Shown here: piece after piece, positions 1 through 9,078 of the stretch
Layout of the letters: the number at the start of each line of letters is the position of its first letter
Numbering within the stretch: position 1 is the first letter of the stretch
Source: Cellvibrionaceae bacterium
Lineage (GTDB): Bacteria > Pseudomonadota > Gammaproteobacteria > Pseudomonadales > Cellvibrionaceae
Length of the DNA stretch: 64,000 nucleotides
Assembly: GCA_021151825.1 (NCBI GenBank)
Contig: JAGKWQ010000004.1
Span: 310,001 to 374,000 of the forward strand
Direction: 5' to 3'
Made by a program: the position numbers and the translations under genes
Notes under the pieces: generated by a model
Seen by the model: only the letters and a program-made list of their open reading frames with translations
What the model was told of the DNA's origin: nothing
Databases searched by the model: none

Positions 1-240
1 AATTGCACCGAACTGACGTACGGTAGTGAACTGTGGGGTTTTTATAATACGTTCATCCGCTAACGCTTTTAATAACGGCGGCAACATTCGTACACCATGT
101 GAAGGAACGCCGAGCAAATCCGCTTCGGTCATAATATCGGCTTCAATTTGCGCTTGCTCCGGTACTATGCCCGCAAGTACTAAGCGATCATAAATTTTTT
201 TTTGCAATAATTGATAGGGAACAATGATCGAGTCGCTCAT
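1..240 (-). CDS. Ldh_2-family malate/lactate-type dehydrogenase, N-terminal part (cut by window edge)
   Basis: Only the first 80 codons lie in the window; the gene runs off its left edge. The protein begins MSDSIIVPYQLLQKK and contains the stretch ADLLGVPSHGVRMLP. In the Ldh_2 family (NAD(P)-dependent malate, L-lactate, ureidoglycolate and related 2-hydroxyacid dehydrogenases) an N-terminal helix followed by a 'D..G..SHG..R.P' segment is characteristic and its His takes part in catalysis. The exact substrate cannot be told from this fragment. The gene is co-directional with the TonB-dependent receptor upstream, separated by about 160 bases that contain an inverted repeat, so co-transcription is possible but not shown. 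Confidence 0.75.
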   Translation of the reverse strand, partial: MSDSIIVPYQLLQKKIYDRLVLAGIVPEQAQIEADIMTEADLLGVPSHGVRMLPPLLKALADERIIKTPQFTTVRQFGAI

Positions 241-277
241 GAAAAAAATCCGTAGTCTTTTTAAAATGAAAGAGCAG

Positions 278-309
278 GATAATGGCATATACGTACAGAT
301 ACCATTATC
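278..309. repeat. Inverted repeat between receptor gene and dehydrogenase gene
   Basis: GATAATGG at 278-285 is repeated in inverted form as CCATTATC at 302-309 with a 16-base loop. It lies upstream of the minus-strand dehydrogenase start at 240. It has no T-tract, so it may be an operator or mRNA stem rather than a classical terminator. Confidence 0.35.
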
Positions 310-401
310 TCGCTGTGGGGAAGAGAATCATCCATGATTAATGGAGCACACTCAATAGCAGATTTTTAAGTGCTACTTATACGTGGGGATTTTTTACGGA
401 T

Positions 402-3371
402 TTAGAATTTTCCGGTAAACACAACACCAATCCAACGTGGATAAGGCCATGGGGCATAGCTGTTCCAACCGCGTTCATGGGTACGATCATCAAACGCATT
501 TTTTACGATCAGACTCACATCCAGTTTTCCATCAATTGAACCAAAACCAATAGATGCATCAGTACGGCTGTAACCGGGGGTATAAGAGTAAGAGGATAAA
601 TCGTCAGCATTCAAATAATCGCTGGTGTACGCTGTGTTGAAACTTGCATGGAATTCAGCTGCACTGAGTACCGGCAAGCGATATTCCACACCAAGGTTTA
701 CCGTCCATTTTGCAGCACCCGGTAAATTTTTTCCGGTTTGATCAACAAATGGATCATCCAGGTAATTTAATTCTGGTGGCTTGGGTGAATTTTTAAAATC
801 GGTGTAATACGCATCGTTAAATGCCCCGCTCAAACGGAAACTGAAATGTTCGATACCGGTGTAATAACCATCAAATTCCACACCTTCTACACGCACACCA
901 TCGACGTTACCTTGCGCAGTTATGTATGCCAGTGAAGGTACAACACCGTTGTTGATATTGTCTTGCGTCGCCCACTCATCCACTTTACGAATGGCTTGTT
1001 GGTAATCTTCAATATCCATTCTGAACAGGTTGATGTTAAACACTAACTCATCATCGAAGAATGTGGTTTTTACACCTACTTCATAAGCGTTGGTTTTTTC
1101 CGGTTTTACGCCAGTAGGTTCGCCGTTGATGTTAAATGCAGTACCGGATTTTTCACCGTATTGCCAGGTAACATAACCGCGCACCTGATCATTAAATTCG
1201 TAGGCTTGGCTTAAGAAACTGGTGTAGAGCGTATCATCATAAGTGCTAGAGATTTCGGGAATTAATTGGCCGATTTGGCTGGCACGCAGTGCTTTTGCGT
1301 TAGCAATTTGTGCTTTTTGTGCAGCGGTCAAACTATTGTATGCAGCACCGGGAACGCCGGTAACTACTACACCGAAATATTTAGCCGCTACTGCATCCGC
1401 TAAATTTTTTTGTGCATCGGTATTTGCATTGGTGTGAACAGTGGTTGAGCTAATCGCATTGCCGAATTTATCGCGCTGTTGGGTGATAGTACCTAATTGG
1501 CCGCGCAGCTCAGCAGGAATGGTGCCGGCAGTGCCGACAACATCAAAGCCACCTAAATCAATTCCGCGCACTGATGAAGGATTCAGCCAACTGCCTGAGC
1601 CATCATTTTGCAACTCTACAAAGTCAGTGGTTGTTCTATCTTCAGTGCCGACACGCAAACCTGCAGTGAAGGTGGCTGATTCATGCCAATGCCAGTTGGC
1701 GTTACCATAGATGGCGTTGCTTTCTGTTTCTACATCGGTGGCACCATACTTACGCGCGTTATCCAATGAGTCCCGCAATAACGCAAGACCTGCGCCGCGA
1801 TTTACACCTGCAGTGCGCTCCAGTGAATTGTATTGTGCTGTTGTTGCAAACCAGGCGCCGGCATCAGAACCCCAACCGGTTTTAGAGGTAATCGTGTCTT
1901 CAGTCTGAAAGAAGAATAAACCGGCAATGTAATCGAAACTGCCCTCTTTATCCGATTCAATACTGAATTCCTGACTGTATTGTTTATAGAAAACACCTCC
2001 GCCACCGTCGATACTAATATCAAACGGAGTGCCTTCATCGTTGTGTGCATCAAATGTGTAGGCGCGCCAGGCTGTAATAGAATTGAGCTTGTGGTGATCG
2101 AGTTGGTAATCCAGATTTAACGATGCTCCTTTGTTGGAAACCGTTTGCCCCTGGTTCTCATTGAAATAAACGGTTTCGTCGCCTTCGTTAGCAAGATAAT
2201 CCTCATAACTATAAACGTTATTTTTAACGAACTTGCGATTTTCGAACCAGCTACGTGGGCCTACCCAACTCTCGGTAATTTTGGTGATTGCATTGGTTGT
2301 TGCATCGCGCGTGAGTGACTCCTGCCAAAACCCTGCGAGTTTGGCTTTTGAACCTGTACCACTTGGATCGGAAAGCCTGCCATTGGGTGCGAGTGTACTG
2401 GCGTTGTCGAAACGCTCCGGTTGATCTACATAAAAGGTCAAACCATTTTGCAATTGTGCGCCACGTGGTTCGAGATCTACACTCAACAGCGCATTAAATT
2501 TTTCAGTCGGTGTTAACAAGAATTGCACGCGACCACTTACGCGGTTGCGATTATACATACTAAAGTTTTCATCATAGCGTTGCTCATATGCGCCGCGTTG
2601 TTTATCAACAATGAAGGAGCCGCGCCATGCCAGCAAATCATCAATGACGGGACCACCATAGGCACCTTTTAAAATGACGGTGTCGCGCTCACCATAGGCA
2701 ACACTTAATTCACCGCCAGGTTCAAACGTTGGCTTTTTCGTAGTGACGTATACCGCACCGGAACTACCACCTTTACCGCCTAATGTCCCTACCGGACCAC
2801 GAAAGCCTTCAACGGTTTCAATATCATAAAAATCGAAGTTACCTTGTGCAGTTAAACCAAAACTAACACCGTCCTGAATAACTAATACGCTGGGATCTTG
2901 CACTTCAGCAAATGCGCGTTTACCTACGCCGCGAATTGAAAGTGATGCGCCGCGAGTGTTGTTCTGGTTAAACGTAACGTTAGCTAAACGCTTGGAAATA
3001 GATTCATAATCCAGGCCCAGTTCACGGTTTAACACTTCACCGGAAATAATGGATTGTGAAAAAGGTTCTTCACGGGTTTTAAGCAGATTTTTTGTTTCTT
3101 CTTCTTTAATGCCAGTAACCAATAGCTCCTGAACTTGCGGGCTGCGTTTGCCGCCGGCGCTGGTAGGTTCGGATTCAAGAATTTCATTGACATCTACATC
3201 TTTTTCTTCTGGGACTGCTTCTTCTGCTTGTGCTAATACCTGATTAGCAGTGAGAAAAATAAGGCTGCTTAAAATAATGCTTAAAGGTTTTTCAGAAAAT
3301 TTTTTCCCGGGATTGTTTTTTTTGGTTTTATAAAAATTTTCGTAATTGGTCGCTCGATCAGTTGCTTTCAT
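402..3371 (-). CDS. TonB-dependent outer-membrane receptor
   Basis: This encodes a 989-residue outer-membrane receptor that would import a ligand using TonB energy. An export signal with an atypically long, charged N-region ends near LTANQVLAQAEE. A plug domain follows (roughly residues 80-220), with SLSIRGVGKRAF and the 'RGP.GTLGGKGGSSGAVYV' segment typical of plug domains. The rest is a beta-barrel ending in Phe (VVFTGKF). I placed the start at 3371 (MKATDRATNY) because GGAG lies 7 bases upstream; a longer frame to 3428 has no ribosome site. The barrel carries a long loop rich in Ala/Gln/Thr around residues 600-690. The ligand is unknown. The next minus-strand gene upstream encodes an exported metallo-hydrolase, so the receptor may serve the same uncharacterised pathway. 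Confidence 0.9.
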   Translation of the reverse strand: MKATDRATNYENFYKTKKNNPGKKFSEKPLSIILSSLIFLTANQVLAQAEEAVPEEKDVDVNEILESEPTSAGGKRSPQVQELLVTGIKEEETKNLLKTREEPFSQSIISGEVLNRELGLDYESISKRLANVTFNQNNTRGASLSIRGVGKRAFAEVQDPSVLVIQDGVSFGLTAQGNFDFYDIETVEGFRGPVGTLGGKGGSSGAVYVTTKKPTFEPGGELSVAYGERDTVILKGAYGGPVIDDLLAWRGSFIVDKQRGAYEQRYDENFSMYNRNRVSGRVQFLLTPTEKFNALLSVDLEPRGAQLQNGLTFYVDQPERFDNASTLAPNGRLSDPSGTGSKAKLAGFWQESLTRDATTNAITKITESWVGPRSWFENRKFVKNNVYSYEDYLANEGDETVYFNENQGQTVSNKGASLNLDYQLDHHKLNSITAWRAYTFDAHNDEGTPFDISIDGGGGVFYKQYSQEFSIESDKEGSFDYIAGLFFFQTEDTITSKTGWGSDAGAWFATTAQYNSLERTAGVNRGAGLALLRDSLDNARKYGATDVETESNAIYGNANWHWHESATFTAGLRVGTEDRTTTDFVELQNDGSGSWLNPSSVRGIDLGGFDVVGTAGTIPAELRGQLGTITQQRDKFGNAISSTTVHTNANTDAQKNLADAVAAKYFGVVVTGVPGAAYNSLTAAQKAQIANAKALRASQIGQLIPEISSTYDDTLYTSFLSQAYEFNDQVRGYVTWQYGEKSGTAFNINGEPTGVKPEKTNAYEVGVKTTFFDDELVFNINLFRMDIEDYQQAIRKVDEWATQDNINNGVVPSLAYITAQGNVDGVRVEGVEFDGYYTGIEHFSFRLSGAFNDAYYTDFKNSPKPPELNYLDDPFVDQTGKNLPGAAKWTVNLGVEYRLPVLSAAEFHASFNTAYTSDYLNADDLSSYSYTPGYSRTDASIGFGSIDGKLDVSLIVKNAFDDRTHERGWNSYAPWPYPRWIGVVFTGKF

Positions 3372-3604
3372 TAATAACTCCAAAGTATATATTCTTAGCC
3401 GCCAGTGAAATTGCAAGCGATATACCAACTTGGAATTATTTTTAAAATTTATTTAAGTGTTTGATTTATTGCATATTAATTTGTTTTGAACAGTGCTTGT
3501 TGAGTGTGGTGTCAGTAGTGTTTATTTGAATTTAATCAATGTTGGATAAATTACAGCAACTCTGTTGATAATCTCTCATAACCAAATTTTTTCAATTTAT
3601 AATA

Positions 3605-3640
3605 AAAAAGGCGTTACTCAATGAATAACGCCTTTCGTTT
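3605..3640 (-). terminator. Rho-independent terminator after the metallo-hydrolase gene
   Basis: AAAGGCGTTA (3607-3616) and TAACGCCTTT (3626-3635) form a 10-bp stem. Read on the minus strand it is followed by a T-tract, so it should end transcription of the metallo-hydrolase gene before the receptor gene. Confidence 0.75.
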
Positions 3641-3658
3641 TTCCACAATTAAATGGAA

Positions 3659-5155
3659 TTAATTACTTGCAGTGCTAATAGAAATAAAAGATTCCAGGTC
3701 TTGCAGTTTAACCAGGCGGCCATGCAGTGGAGCAATTTGTGCTACGTCCAGTTTCAAGCGGCTGATATTTTCATACAGATTTTTTGAGAAAGGATTCACG
3801 CTGGTTGGTGCCGGTGCATTCGGTGCTGGTGGTGTAAACGCATCAGCTTCAACCAGGATTTTTTCTTTAGGGAAATAGATCAATGCAAAAGCATCATTAT
3901 GGCCATTGCCAGCGATAGAGTGGATTTCAATAGGGCGTTGGCCATCAGTTAATACCAGCTTGTCATTAAAGGTTTGGAATTTTGCAGTCTTTTTAGAGTT
4001 GGCCAATTTATCCGGATTAATGGTGCGCGCTTGTTGCCAGGCTTTTTCATAGAAAGGTTTGTTGAGTTCGTGAGTAACAATTGTTGCCCCGGCATCAACA
4101 TAAGTGCGCAATCCACCGGAGTGATCAAAGTGTTGGTGGCTGTTAATCAAATGAGTGATGGGTTTGTTGGGAATCAATTCTTTCACTTTGGCAATTACCG
4201 CTACCGAGCGTGCTTCATTAAGCGGAGCTTCAATCACGACAACGTGATCTTTTTGTTCTACTGCCAGGCTGTGGTGTGATCCACCTTGCAAATAATGAAC
4301 ACCTGGCGCTAATTCAGTACTGGTCACAGCAACAGCGGGTGAAGGATTGCTTTTGATATCTGCCGGTACTGCCACATCAACAGGCTGATTAACTTTTACC
4401 TGATTGACATTGATGTCCAATACCGGTGAGCCACCTTGTACTTTAACGATTTTCGCGGGGAAGCGAGTGCCGTTGAAGTCTTTATATTGGCTGTAATTTA
4501 CTTCTACTAATGTATCGCCAATGATCGGGTTATCAATCCAGGTTTTTACTTGCTCAAGTTCGCCCTTGTTATTAATTAGTCCCTGGTATTTGTATTTGTG
4601 CATGTTGAATTCAACCAATGTTGCATCACCTTTTTTATTGGTGACAGCATGGTTGGATTGTGCCGCTTTTAAGAAGCCTTGTGGTGTTGTCCAGATTTCT
4701 GCCTGGCGCTCTTCCACCGCAGCAGGTTGTGCTTGTGGTACTGCCGGAGTTCCCGGGGCTGAACCTTGCGGGGCTGCCAGGTTCCAGGCAACAGACCCAC
4801 TGACATATTGATCTGGCTTTTGCTCAACAGGAACCGGACGTTCACGGTTTGCTTCAACAATTTGTAAACGTGTTTGTTGTGTGCGTGCAGATTGGTTATC
4901 AAAGTTAATACTGGCGCTGTAATTTTTTACTTCAAATGCTGGCCATGCTGTGCCCGGTGCTGGTGATTGACCGAATTGGTACCACTTACCCGCACCGGTA
5001 AATTCCAATGTTTTAACTTTATCGGCACCTGCTTTTTTATAAGCAGCTTCCAATGCCGACTCAGCAGCGTAAAGGCCAGTGCTCAGGCTTAAACCCAGCG
5101 CAATCAAACCAGCCTTGAATGGCAGGCCAGAACCTGTGTGAATAATCGATTTCAT
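3659..5155 (-). CDS. Exported metallo-beta-lactamase-fold hydrolase
   Basis: This is a 498-residue periplasmic protein with an N-terminal signal peptide (hydrophobic core FKAGLIALGLSLSTG, cleavage near LYAAES). Residues ~30-285 form an all-beta-like domain with a Pro/Ala-rich segment. The metallo-beta-lactamase fold follows, with the metal motif HQHFDH (H-x-H-x-D-H, about residues 340-345), a later GNGHND His and a C-terminal PLHGR His. These residues indicate a dinuclear metal hydrolase; the substrate is unknown. I chose the start at 5155 (MKSIIHTG) because AGGAA lies 9 bases upstream; the ATG at 5164 would touch that site. It is divergent from the DUF6152 gene and upstream of a TonB receptor, which suggests a shared pathway. 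Confidence 0.85.
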   Translation of the reverse strand: MKSIIHTGSGLPFKAGLIALGLSLSTGLYAAESALEAAYKKAGADKVKTLEFTGAGKWYQFGQSPAPGTAWPAFEVKNYSASINFDNQSARTQQTRLQIVEANRERPVPVEQKPDQYVSGSVAWNLAAPQGSAPGTPAVPQAQPAAVEERQAEIWTTPQGFLKAAQSNHAVTNKKGDATLVEFNMHKYKYQGLINNKGELEQVKTWIDNPIIGDTLVEVNYSQYKDFNGTRFPAKIVKVQGGSPVLDINVNQVKVNQPVDVAVPADIKSNPSPAVAVTSTELAPGVHYLQGGSHHSLAVEQKDHVVVIEAPLNEARSVAVIAKVKELIPNKPITHLINSHQHFDHSGGLRTYVDAGATIVTHELNKPFYEKAWQQARTINPDKLANSKKTAKFQTFNDKLVLTDGQRPIEIHSIAGNGHNDAFALIYFPKEKILVEADAFTPPAPNAPAPTSVNPFSKNLYENISRLKLDVAQIAPLHGRLVKLQDLESFISISTASN

Positions 5156-5668
5156 AAAAGACATTTCCTATTGGCAGATAAAAGTAACAGTTTAACTAGC
5201 TGAATTAACGAACAAGATTAAAAGATAGTGGTACTGGTTTTGTTCAAGAGCAATGCTTATACCAAATCATTAATTTATTTTTATTCTGATGATTTTCAAT
5301 ATTTTTATGTTGAATTGGATGCGGGAATGCTGAATTAAAAGCAGTGTTTGTTGTGTTTGTCACATGCCCATAGCGGCTAATTTCCAGGAGGAAAAATTTG
5401 GTTTTTATTTATTTAATTACGCACCCCGTGATTTGTTGAATAGTCAGCACTTTTTTTCCTTTTGTTCATAAATTCAAGGTGAGAGTGGTTACTTTTGAAC
5501 ATTTAAGGCGTGAATATTCAGCGTTGGCGCATTTTTATCGTGATGGTCTGCTAATTGCTATCCGAGGGATAAGTGGGTTGTTAACTGAATCATTAACTGC
5601 TGCGTTAACAATTGAAACGTTTATTTTTCGTTATTAACTTATTTTTTTGATTGTTTTTGGAGGCCTGC
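5156..5668. promoter_or_regulatory. Divergent intergenic region, about 510 bases
   Basis: This AT-rich region separates the minus-strand metallo-hydrolase gene from the plus-strand DUF6152 gene and must hold both promoters. No long reading frame is present. A perfect AGGAGG at 5386-5391, six bases before TTG at 5398, precedes a 13-codon frame that ends at 5439; I do not annotate it as a gene. No convincing operator palindrome was seen. Confidence 0.4.
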
Positions 5669-6130
5669 ATGAAGTTTTTATTTGCAAAAAAAGTACAACA
5701 ATTACTAAAGCCATTGGCAGGAACGGCGGCAGTTGCTGCCATGGTTTTTTCATCGTCTGGCGCGTTTGCGCATCATGCATTCTCTGCAGAATTTGACGCT
5801 AACCAACCTATTGAGTTGACGGGTGTAGTCACCAAACTGGAATTGGTAAATCCGCACAGCTGGTTGTATTTCGATGTGAAGCAAGCCGATGGCAAAGTCG
5901 CAAATTGGGGGTTTGAATTTGGTGCGCCGTTTAGCTTGAAACAAAAAGGTTTGACCAAAGCATCATTGCCGATTGGTACACAAGTCACCCTGAAAGGTTT
6001 CCGTGCAAAGAATGGTTTGAATTTTGGTTACGCAGTAACAGCAACACTGGCGGATGGCCGGGTATTTACGACGGGCGGTGCGCCTGATGCACCGGCTAAT
6101 CAGCAGAAGTCTTCTGCCGCCAAACAGTAG
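5669..6130 (+). CDS. DUF6152 family exported protein
   Basis: This is a 153-residue protein with a signal peptide ending near SSGAFAHHAFSAEFD. The mature part starts with an AHHAFSAEFD segment followed by 'I.L.G.VT.LE..NPHSW.YFDV', the hallmark of DUF6152, a small secreted beta-rich family without known function. GGAGG lies 6 bases before the ATG at 5669, so I use that start and not the upstream in-frame start at 5651. It is the first gene of a plus-strand run with two related exported proteins and two cytochromes. Members of this family often sit beside such proteins, but their role has not been established to my knowledge. Confidence 0.85.
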   Translation: MKFLFAKKVQQLLKPLAGTAAVAAMVFSSSGAFAHHAFSAEFDANQPIELTGVVTKLELVNPHSWLYFDVKQADGKVANWGFEFGAPFSLKQKGLTKASLPIGTQVTLKGFRAKNGLNFGYAVTATLADGRVFTTGGAPDAPANQQKSSAAKQ

Positions 6131-6273
6131 GTCGCAGTAGATAACAGGCCAGTAGGTTTATCAATATTGATATTCCTGATTATTTATTCCAGCGAGCTTG
6201 CTCGCCACTGTGCATTTGTTCATTGCTGTGTTTATAGGCATAGCGCTGATTTATTGATTAACGGGAGAATCCT

Positions 6274-7122
6274 TTGAGTCGTCCACTGCAATTAACCATT
6301 CAATGGAAATGGTATCTGCTCACTGGCAGTTTATTTCTGGTGAGTATTTTCGGGTTGCAAGCCTGTAACAAACACAATGTTGGTGAGACCAATGCGCAAA
6401 CACAACAGGCAAATACAGCGCCTAATGACATCCCGCGTTTAGCGAATGGCAAGCCGGATTTTTCCGGAATCTGGCAAAGTACCAGCGGTGCTGATTATGA
6501 TTTGGAGCCACACAATCACCGTGAGGATGCGCCCCCGGGGGCGGGTGTTGTGGATGGGAAATATTTGCCGTATTTACCGGAAGCGCTAGAGCAAAAGAAA
6601 AAGAATTTTGCTGAACGCAAAAAACTTGACCCTGCATTGAAAGGTTATACGTTGGGCGTTCCGCGCGGCATTTATTATCCGGCACCGTTCCAGATTTTCC
6701 AGCGCGAAAAAGATTTGTTTATCGTGCATCAATTTGGCCATTCAGTACGCACTATTTTTACCAACAATACTGGCCACCCTAAAGATCCGTACGATTGGTG
6801 GTTAGGTGATTCGCGTGGCACATGGGAGGGCGATACCCTGGTTGTGGATGCACGTCATTTCAATGATAAAACCTGGTTCGATAGTGCCGGTAATTATCAC
6901 AGTGATGTATTGCAAGTGCTGGAGCGTTGGAGTTTCCTTGATCGCAATACCATTGAATACCAGGCCACGATTACCGACGAAAAAGTCTTTAGTCGCCCCT
7001 GGACATTGAGTGTGATTTTACATCGTCACCGCGAAAAAGATTTCCAGTTGATTGAGGATTATCGTTTTACCCTGGAGTACGACGATTTTTATCCACCCAA
7101 GCCTGCGCCCACTGGCAATTAA
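6274..7122 (+). CDS. Uncharacterised lipoprotein, paralogue of the next gene
   Basis: This is a 282-residue probable lipoprotein: a hydrophobic segment ends in a lipobox GLQAC with Cys at residue 31. The start is TTG at 6274, supported by GGGAG 7 bases upstream. The mature protein begins with 'PRLANGKPDFSGIWQ', and the core contains WLGDSRGTWEGDTLVVD, which the downstream protein repeats in similar form (WNGDSRGHWEGNTLVVS). A conserved 'RPWTLSV' to 'LIEDYRF' tail follows. I recognise the family as conserved in proteobacteria but know no function. The stop codon overlaps the long version of the next frame, so the two genes probably form an operon. Confidence 0.75.
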   Translation: MSRPLQLTIQWKWYLLTGSLFLVSIFGLQACNKHNVGETNAQTQQANTAPNDIPRLANGKPDFSGIWQSTSGADYDLEPHNHREDAPPGAGVVDGKYLPYLPEALEQKKKNFAERKKLDPALKGYTLGVPRGIYYPAPFQIFQREKDLFIVHQFGHSVRTIFTNNTGHPKDPYDWWLGDSRGTWEGDTLVVDARHFNDKTWFDSAGNYHSDVLQVLERWSFLDRNTIEYQATITDEKVFSRPWTLSVILHRHREKDFQLIEDYRFTLEYDDFYPPKPAPTGN

Positions 7123-7169
7123 TGCCAATCACTGCGCCTAATCACACTCGGATGTTTACGAGGAATCTT

Positions 7170-8108
7170 ATGAGACAAACAGTGGCAACTTTTTTTTCTG
7201 TGCGTAAAACAGCATTGGTGGTGATATTAATGAGTATCTCTGCATTGGGTTATGCGCAAGGCGGGATTCCAATCGAGAAAAGTTTTCCGGAAATTAAATC
7301 CGGGGAATGGACTGGTCCACGTTTGGCGGATGGTCAACCAGATGTTCAAGGGCATTGGTCTAACACGATTGCAAACCATAATAACTTTACTGATCCGCAA
7401 GGCGGTATTCCTAACGATCCTAATCCGCGTCCGGCTGATCAAGGGCCGCGCGATGCGCGTGCTCCAAGCCGTGTTAGTGATCCTGCGGATGGACAAGTGC
7501 CGTTGCAGCCATGGGCGTTGGAAAAAGTAAAAGAATTCCAGGTAGGATTCCACAATCCAGTCAAGCCGGAATATATAGAACCATTAGCGCGTTGCGCACC
7601 GGGGGGCGTTCCTAAATCGCTTTACTGGCATGGTTATGAAATCAGCCAGTATCCCGGTTATGTATTGTTCCAGTTTAATTCCGGTACACGCATTATCCAT
7701 TTGGATAACAAAGCGCCGCTGCCAGAAAATATTAAATTATGGAATGGCGATTCACGCGGACATTGGGAGGGTAATACGCTGGTGGTGAGCGTGCGCAACC
7801 ATAACGGCAAGGCTTTGTTTGGCCGTTCCGGTGAATTCATCAGCGAAAACGGTACGATTGAAGAGCGTTATATTTTTAATGGTGACCGTTCTCGTTACAA
7901 CTATGTAGCTACTATTACTGATCCGACGGTTTACACGCGTCCTTTTACTGTCACCATTCCGGCCAAGCGCTATACCGAAACAGATACGCCTAATGGCTGG
8001 CACTTTGAGGTGGAGCCCGCTACGCATGCGGGAAATGAATTAATTCTTGAGCATTATGAGCGCATTTGTGCCGAGAATAATGGTGCTTTTGGCATTACTG
8101 CCAAGTAG
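7170..8108 (+). CDS. Uncharacterised exported protein, paralogue of the preceding lipoprotein
   Basis: This is a 312-residue protein with a signal peptide (hydrophobic TALVVILMSISALGYA, cleavage before QGG). It shares with the preceding lipoprotein the block GDSRG-x-WEG-x-TLVV, a start of the mature region of the type 'LADGQPDVQGHW', and the 'YTRPFTVTI' to 'LILEHYERIC' tail. The start at 7170 (MRQTVATFF) has GAGGAA 4 bases upstream; the in-frame ATG at 7122 lacks such a site. The two paralogues are separated by 47 bases and are probably co-transcribed. Function is unknown; the secretion signal and neighbours suggest a periplasmic role. Confidence 0.75.
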   Translation: MRQTVATFFSVRKTALVVILMSISALGYAQGGIPIEKSFPEIKSGEWTGPRLADGQPDVQGHWSNTIANHNNFTDPQGGIPNDPNPRPADQGPRDARAPSRVSDPADGQVPLQPWALEKVKEFQVGFHNPVKPEYIEPLARCAPGGVPKSLYWHGYEISQYPGYVLFQFNSGTRIIHLDNKAPLPENIKLWNGDSRGHWEGNTLVVSVRNHNGKALFGRSGEFISENGTIEERYIFNGDRSRYNYVATITDPTVYTRPFTVTIPAKRYTETDTPNGWHFEVEPATHAGNELILEHYERICAENNGAFGITAK

Positions 8109-8475
8109 ATGTTTATGAGTAGCAATCGCCACAAAGCGGCATTGCTGTTGCGATAAGCTTGCAGGCAAATTTATACTGAAGGCAACAGCGGATTCAGTGG
8201 TACTGCTGTCATAAGAGCAGGCAAGAATACGCCTGCCGATTAAAAAAATTTTAATCGGGGCATTTGTTGCGGGTAAGGGGCATGCTGAATGCGAAACGGC
8301 ATACTCATTGCAAAAAATTAAACAGCATGGGCAAATCGATTGTTGGTTCGATTGAAAAATCGGCAAATCGCTTGTGCATGTAGTGAAACAAAGCAATAAG
8401 TGTTCAAATTGAAATACTTGTACCGGTTAGCTTGATGAATAATCAACAGACATAGATCTTAGGAGAATCCTGTTA
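8109..8475. other. Intergenic region, about 370 bases, no gene seen
   Basis: The stretch holds a perfect AT-rich stem-loop, CCGATTAAAA (8236-8245) with TTTTAATCGG (8249-8258) around an AAA loop. It may end transcription of the two upstream genes, though no clear T-tract follows. The rest presumably contains the promoter of the cytochrome gene at 8476. An antisense open frame in this stretch has no ribosome site or family resemblance and was not annotated. Confidence 0.4.
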
Positions 8476-8991
8476 ATGACTCGTGTAGCCAAAGTTGTAA
8501 CATCGTTAAAAATTCTGGGTGCTGCTTGCCTGGTTGCTGGTAGTGCCAGTGTGTTTGCTGCGGAGGAACCTGCAAAAGCGGCACCGGCGGCAGCTCCGGA
8601 TGCAGCCAAGCAAGCGATTGCTGTACGCAAGGCAGCATTTTTGTTGATTGCCAATAACTTCAAACCTATTGGTGAAGTTCTGCAGGGTAAAGCGCCTTAC
8701 AATCAAGCTGAAATCGTAAAGCGTGCACAACGCGTTGCTTTTTTAAGTGAATTGCTGGATGGCACTTTCCCGGCGGAATCCAACCTGGGGGCGCCGCAAA
8801 CCAAAACCAAAGCTGAAGCCTTCACTAAAAAAGAAGACTTTGATAAGTTGTTGAAAGAGTTTGTAGCCAACTCCAAAACATTGGCTCAAGTTGCTGCGAA
8901 GGAATCCACTGCGTCTGACGCGTTCAAAAATGCCGCTAAAGCAGTTGCTGAAGGTTGCAAAGGCTGTCACGACAAGTACAAGGAAAAATAG
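8476..8991 (+). CDS. Cytochrome c' family protein
   Basis: This is a 171-residue periplasmic c-type cytochrome. It has a signal peptide (ILGAACLVAGSASVFA then AEE), an Ala/Pro-rich start of the mature part, and a four-helix-type body. One C-terminal haem site CKGCH (C-x-x-C-H) lies 10 residues from the end, which is the placement in cytochrome c'/c-556. The N-terminal helix lacks the Met that serves as sixth ligand in c-556 proteins (segment NNFKPIGEVL), so a c'-like five-coordinate haem is possible; this is inference. AGGAG lies upstream of the ATG. It directly precedes a b561-type cytochrome, a likely membrane electron partner. Confidence 0.85.
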   Translation: MTRVAKVVTSLKILGAACLVAGSASVFAAEEPAKAAPAAAPDAAKQAIAVRKAAFLLIANNFKPIGEVLQGKAPYNQAEIVKRAQRVAFLSELLDGTFPAESNLGAPQTKTKAEAFTKKEDFDKLLKEFVANSKTLAQVAAKESTASDAFKNAAKAVAEGCKGCHDKYKEK

Positions 8992-9012
8992 TCCGCTGTT
9001 TATTGTTGTTAG

Positions 9013-9044
9013 TATCAATGCTGGTATTTATGCCAGCATTGATA
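9013..9044 (+). terminator. 12-bp stem-loop between the two cytochrome genes
   Basis: TATCAATGCTGG (9013-9024) pairs perfectly with CCAGCATTGATA (9033-9044) around an 8-base loop. No T-tract follows, so it may be an mRNA-stabilising or attenuating stem between the cytochrome c' gene and the b561 gene rather than a full terminator. Confidence 0.5.
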
Positions 9045-9078
9045 TCCATTAAACCCCGCTTATCTTGCAGTATCTATT

